From: Pseudomonadota bacterium
GTDB taxonomy: Bacteria > Pseudomonadota > Gammaproteobacteria > Burkholderiales > Thiobacteraceae
NCBI GenBank assembly: GCA_021812385.1
Contig: JAKANO010000015.1
Location: 1 to 64,000, forward strand
Length of the DNA: 64,000 bases
Direction of reading: 5' to 3'
Positions 61,719-64,000 of the stretch are shown in pieces. The notes beneath the pieces are model-generated. The model saw nothing but the letters and a program-made list of their open reading frames with translations. It was not told the DNA's origin and did not search any database. How positions within the stretch are numbered: position 1 is the first letter of the stretch; each line of letters begins with the position of its first letter. Both the position numbers and the translations under genes were made by a program.

Positions 61719-62162
61719 ATGACTAAGCTACAAAAATGGATTGTTGTTGGGTTGACCACGGCTGGTTTGGGTCTGGGCGCGGCTGCGGCCAGCGCGAACA
61801 TGGGCCATTGCCAGCACGGCGGTTTTGATAAGGAAAAATTCGCGCAGCACATGCAACAGCGCGAGGCGCGTCTGCACGCGCAACTCAAGCTGAGCGCGGA
61901 TCAGGAAACGGCGTGGACGTCTTTCACCGAAAAGATGCGGCCAAGCCCGGGCGAAGGGCCTAAGCACGAAGAGCTCGCCGGACTGAAGACGCCGGAACGC
62001 ATGGAGCGCATGGCGGAAATGATGAAGCAGCACGAGGCGCGCATGACTGAGCGCGTTGCGGCGGTGAAAGAGTTTTACGCCGTGCTCACGCCGGCGCAGC
62101 AGAAAGTGTTCGACGATAATTTCATGGCGGGCCACAAGGGCGCGCGGGCACGCGGCAAATAG
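61719..62162 (+). CDS. Spy/LTXXQ-like periplasmic protein
   Basis: 147 residues from ATG 61719 (TTGGAG upstream); signal peptide cleaved near AAASA. The mature protein is helical with the LTPAQQKVFDDNF motif at the C-terminus (LTxxQ) and an earlier LKLSADQETAW repeat. CpxP/Spy relatives act as periplasmic chaperones under envelope stress. Histidines (GHCQHGG, KHEE) near the N-terminus might bind metals. The upstream CGATACAAA repeats suggest two-component control. Confidence 0.85.
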   Translation: MTKLQKWIVVGLTTAGLGLGAAAASANMGHCQHGGFDKEKFAQHMQQREARLHAQLKLSADQETAWTSFTEKMRPSPGEGPKHEELAGLKTPERMERMAEMMKQHEARMTERVAAVKEFYAVLTPAQQKVFDDNFMAGHKGARARGK

Positions 62163-62239
62163 TTTTTACCAAGATGCATTGCAGTAGGCGAGCGTCCGCG
62201 CTGGGCGCTCGCCACTGCAATCAGCGGAAGGTTTTGATC

Positions 62240-62827
62240 ATGGGGCAGACAGGTCGATTTGCTGCGCGCGCGGCGCTAAGCCTGGCCGTCGTACTCGGCT
62301 TGGCGTTGTTGGGGGGGTGCGCCGCATCTCAGCCCAGGCATGCGATAGCACGCACCACCTTGCCGCCGCCGACAGCGGCCGTTTCGAGCCGGGTATATTT
62401 TTATCCAATGGCCGGCCAGAGCGCGGAACAGCAGGATCGGGACCGTTTCGAATGCTATAACTGGGCGGTGAAACAAACCGGCTTCGATCCCAGTCAGTCG
62501 CGCAGCGTGCCGCGCGAGCGGGTGGAGATTGTGCCCGTGCCACCACCCGGTACGCATACCGCGGTCGGCGCGGCTACCGGTGCGGTGATTGGGGCGGCCG
62601 TGGTGCCGCGGCACGATACGCTTGAAGGCGCCGTGGTGGGCGCCGTGGCCGGTGCCGTCATCGGCGCCGCATCGGACTCGGCAAGGCAAGAGCAGGCGGC
62701 GCAGATTCAAGAGCGTTACGACCGCAAGCTGGAAGTGCAAAACGCAGCGCGCGCCGAGCAGCAAGCGCGGGATTTTCGCAACGCCATGGGCGCATGCCTG
62801 GAAGGGCGAGGCTACAGCGTGCGTTGA
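62240..62827 (+). CDS. Glycine-zipper lipoprotein with shared C-terminal module
   Basis: 195 residues from ATG 62240. Lipobox LLGGC near residues 26-30 predicts an acylated Cys. The middle segment carries YPMAGQSAEQQDRDRFEC, then two glycine-zipper segments (GAATGAVIGAAVVP and GAVVGAVAGAVIGAA, about 113-150), and the end is CLEGRGYSVR. Glycine-zipper proteins often form or insert in membranes. The Cys-containing module and the end motif recur in the next gene. Confidence 0.8.
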   Translation: MGQTGRFAARAALSLAVVLGLALLGGCAASQPRHAIARTTLPPPTAAVSSRVYFYPMAGQSAEQQDRDRFECYNWAVKQTGFDPSQSRSVPRERVEIVPVPPPGTHTAVGAATGAVIGAAVVPRHDTLEGAVVGAVAGAVIGAASDSARQEQAAQIQERYDRKLEVQNAARAEQQARDFRNAMGACLEGRGYSVR

Positions 62828-62872
62828 ATCGTTGCCGTTTTGGTCGCAGGGATTAATGAACAGGAGGTCGGC

Positions 62873-63541
62873 ATGAAAAATCATCGTAACTGGGGTGCGC
62901 CAGCGCTGTTGGCGCTGCTGTTGGGCGCGAGCATTGCCCCTGCGTTGGCTGAGCGTCATGGCGATCGCGGCGGCGAGCAGCACCGCGAGTACGACTCGCG
63001 CTATAGCCACAATCGTTACTATCCTTCGCGCGGCGTGGTGATTGACAGAATTCCACTGGGGCATCATGTAGTGCCGTTCAGGAATGAGCGCTACTACTTT
63101 TATGGCGGGGTCTGGTATCGTCCCTACGGACCGCGCTTCGTGGTGGTGACGCCGCCCATCGGGCTGGCAATTTCCCTGCTGCCGCCGTTCTATTCGACCG
63201 TGTGGGTCGGCGGCGCGCCCTACTACTATGCGGATGGCGTGTATTACGCATGGCAACCGGCGCAGCGCAACTATGTCGTGGTCGAGCCGCCGCGCGAATC
63301 GGAAGTGCTGGCTTTGCCGCCCGAGGTCGCGCAGCAATTCGTCTATCCGAAGAGCGGTCAGAGCGAGCAGCAGCAGGCGAAAGATAAATATGAGTGTCAT
63401 CGTTGGGCGGTGGATCAAACCGCCTATGATCCAACGCAGCCGAATGACAATACGGCGCAACCGGACGTGACGCAGAAGCGTGACGAATACCAGCGCGCCA
63501 CCAAGGCCTGTCTTGAAGGGCGCGGGTATAGCGTGCGCTAA
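62873..63541 (+). CDS. Secreted Tyr/Pro-rich protein (DUF6515-like) with the shared C-terminal module
   Basis: 222 residues; signal peptide ends near APALA. Residues about 40-140 are rich in Tyr, Pro and Val (YYFYGGVWYRPYGPRF, PYYYADGVYYAWQP). The C-terminal part repeats the module of the upstream lipoprotein: YPKSGQSEQQQAKDKYEC, WAVDQTAYDPTQ and CLEGRGYSVR. Probably periplasmic or surface-exposed; function unknown. The two genes are 45 bases apart and likely cotranscribed. Confidence 0.8.
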   Translation: MKNHRNWGAPALLALLLGASIAPALAERHGDRGGEQHREYDSRYSHNRYYPSRGVVIDRIPLGHHVVPFRNERYYFYGGVWYRPYGPRFVVVTPPIGLAISLLPPFYSTVWVGGAPYYYADGVYYAWQPAQRNYVVVEPPRESEVLALPPEVAQQFVYPKSGQSEQQQAKDKYECHRWAVDQTAYDPTQPNDNTAQPDVTQKRDEYQRATKACLEGRGYSVR

Positions 63542-63558
63542 TTTTGCATTCACCCTGC

Positions 63559-63604
63559 GGCCCCAGTCGTCCGGCAATGCTGGCGCCTGGGGTCCTGTTT
63601 TTTT
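63559..63604 (+). terminator. Terminator after the DUF6515-like gene
   Basis: GGCCCCAG pairs with CTGGGGTC (one G-T pair) around a 20-base loop, followed by TGTTTTTTT. Confidence 0.7.
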
Positions 63605-63820
63605 GTCATAACGCAAAACTTTCGCCTGTGCGGCGCTGCGCCCGTCACCGGGCATAAGATAAAATCAAGTAAAAACGCGTTACGCTGTACCATCTTGCAG
63701 CTTGTTGTGCGCCGGATAAGCTAATGCGCTGGAAACTTTTTGCGGGAATGGCTGGTCAGTAGAGAGTTCGTGCCGATTCTCGGTCAACGCATAAAGGTCG
63801 AATTTTAAACAGGAGAAATC

Positions 63821-64000
63821 ATGGATTTTCTGCGGAAATTATTGCTAGCCAGTTTATTGAGCCTGCCTTTGGCGGCCTGTTCTCAGCCTACCGCGACTAC
63901 TCCGGCTCAGCCCAAGGCGGAAGCCGCCTTGCCGGCAGTGCGCTTGAATGGTGCGCTGCCCGATTTCACCGGTTTGGTGGAAAAGGAAGGCCCGGCCGTG
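63821..64000 (+). CDS. Deg-type periplasmic serine protease, N-terminus only
   Basis: The first 60 codons run to the window edge without a stop. ATG 63821 follows AGGAGA at ideal spacing. The start MDFLRKLLLASLLSLPLAAC is a lipoprotein-type signal (LPLAAC, Cys20), and the region near LPDFTGLVEKEGPAV matches the beginning of the mature part of DegQ/MucD proteases. The catalytic domain lies beyond the window. The 217 bases upstream hold no other gene. Confidence 0.8.
   Translation, partial: MDFLRKLLLASLLSLPLAACSQPTATTPAQPKAEAALPAVRLNGALPDFTGLVEKEGPAV

Overview
The window is chromosomal DNA of a Gram-negative bacterium, most likely a betaproteobacterium (Nitrosomonadales-like; the genus cannot be fixed from sequence alone). 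Several gene orders point there: hemW-rdgB-rph-PP2C-Ser/Thr kinase facing yicC, then gmk-rpoZ-spoT-ridA-recG, and yqgE-ruvX-pyrR-pyrB-pyrC'. UbiD, mpl, a TonB-family protein and an outer-membrane barrel protein fit a Gram-negative envelope. Most of the window is fairly GC-rich. Three stretches differ clearly from this background and look acquired.

Layout. 1-8.3 kb: mgtE (cut by the window edge), a dihydrolipoyl-dehydrogenase-like flavoprotein, hemW, rdgB, rph, a PP2C phosphatase, a frameshifted protein kinase, and yicC. 8.35-15.53 kb: a 7.2 kb integrated element that separates yicC from gmk. It is bounded by imperfect 24-bp direct repeats and carries a P4-type integrase, a RadC-like protein, AlpA, a Toprim-DUF927 primase/helicase and three unknown genes. 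Inside it lie two copies of a 122-bp iteron-rich sequence, 5 kb apart in opposite orientation. 15.6-24.4 kb: gmk, rpoZ, spoT, ridA, recG, two orphan PhnD-like binding proteins, thiG and thiS. 24.65-30.5 kb: tRNA-Gly(CCC), a Slam/DUF560-like TPR-barrel protein with an adjacent secreted FecR-domain protein, an AsmA protein, and a small unknown gene behind a CRP-type site. 30.6-34.2 kb: mutY, a PAS-GGDEF protein and ubiD. 34.4-36.3 kb: an AT-richer two-gene insert (DGQHR-domain protein and GIY-YIG nuclease).

36.3-55 kb: the pyrimidine operon with a pseudo-dihydroorotase, a double CDGSH protein, a large PAS/GAF/GGDEF/EAL protein, an M20 peptidase, a DsrE-like protein, a TetR regulator, a photolyase, another GGDEF protein, a TonB-family protein, an RNase II-family protein, a YqiA-like esterase, a VOC protein in what looks like a relic integron cassette, and mpl. 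55.2-60.6 kb: an AT-rich island between a truncated 5' copy and a complete copy of a COG0523 (CobW/YjiA-type) GTPase gene. It holds four overlapping or nearly abutting genes: Dam-like methylase, metallophosphoesterase, ORC/CDC6-like ATPase and an unknown protein. 60.6-64 kb: the complete GTPase, a Spy/LTXXQ-like protein, two secreted proteins that share a C-terminal module, and the start of a Deg-type protease.

The best candidates for undescribed biology are: (1) the four-gene methylase-phosphoesterase-ATPase-unknown operon, which has the build of a phage-defence system; (2) the DGQHR/GIY-YIG pair; (3) the paired inverted iteron blocks around the replication genes of the integrated element, reminiscent of the separated ori/crr of satellite phage P4; and (4) the Slam-like transporter next to a FecR-domain protein that may be its substrate. 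Intergenic palindromes of at least four sequence types, and a perfect 18-copy heptamer array, are also scattered through the window.
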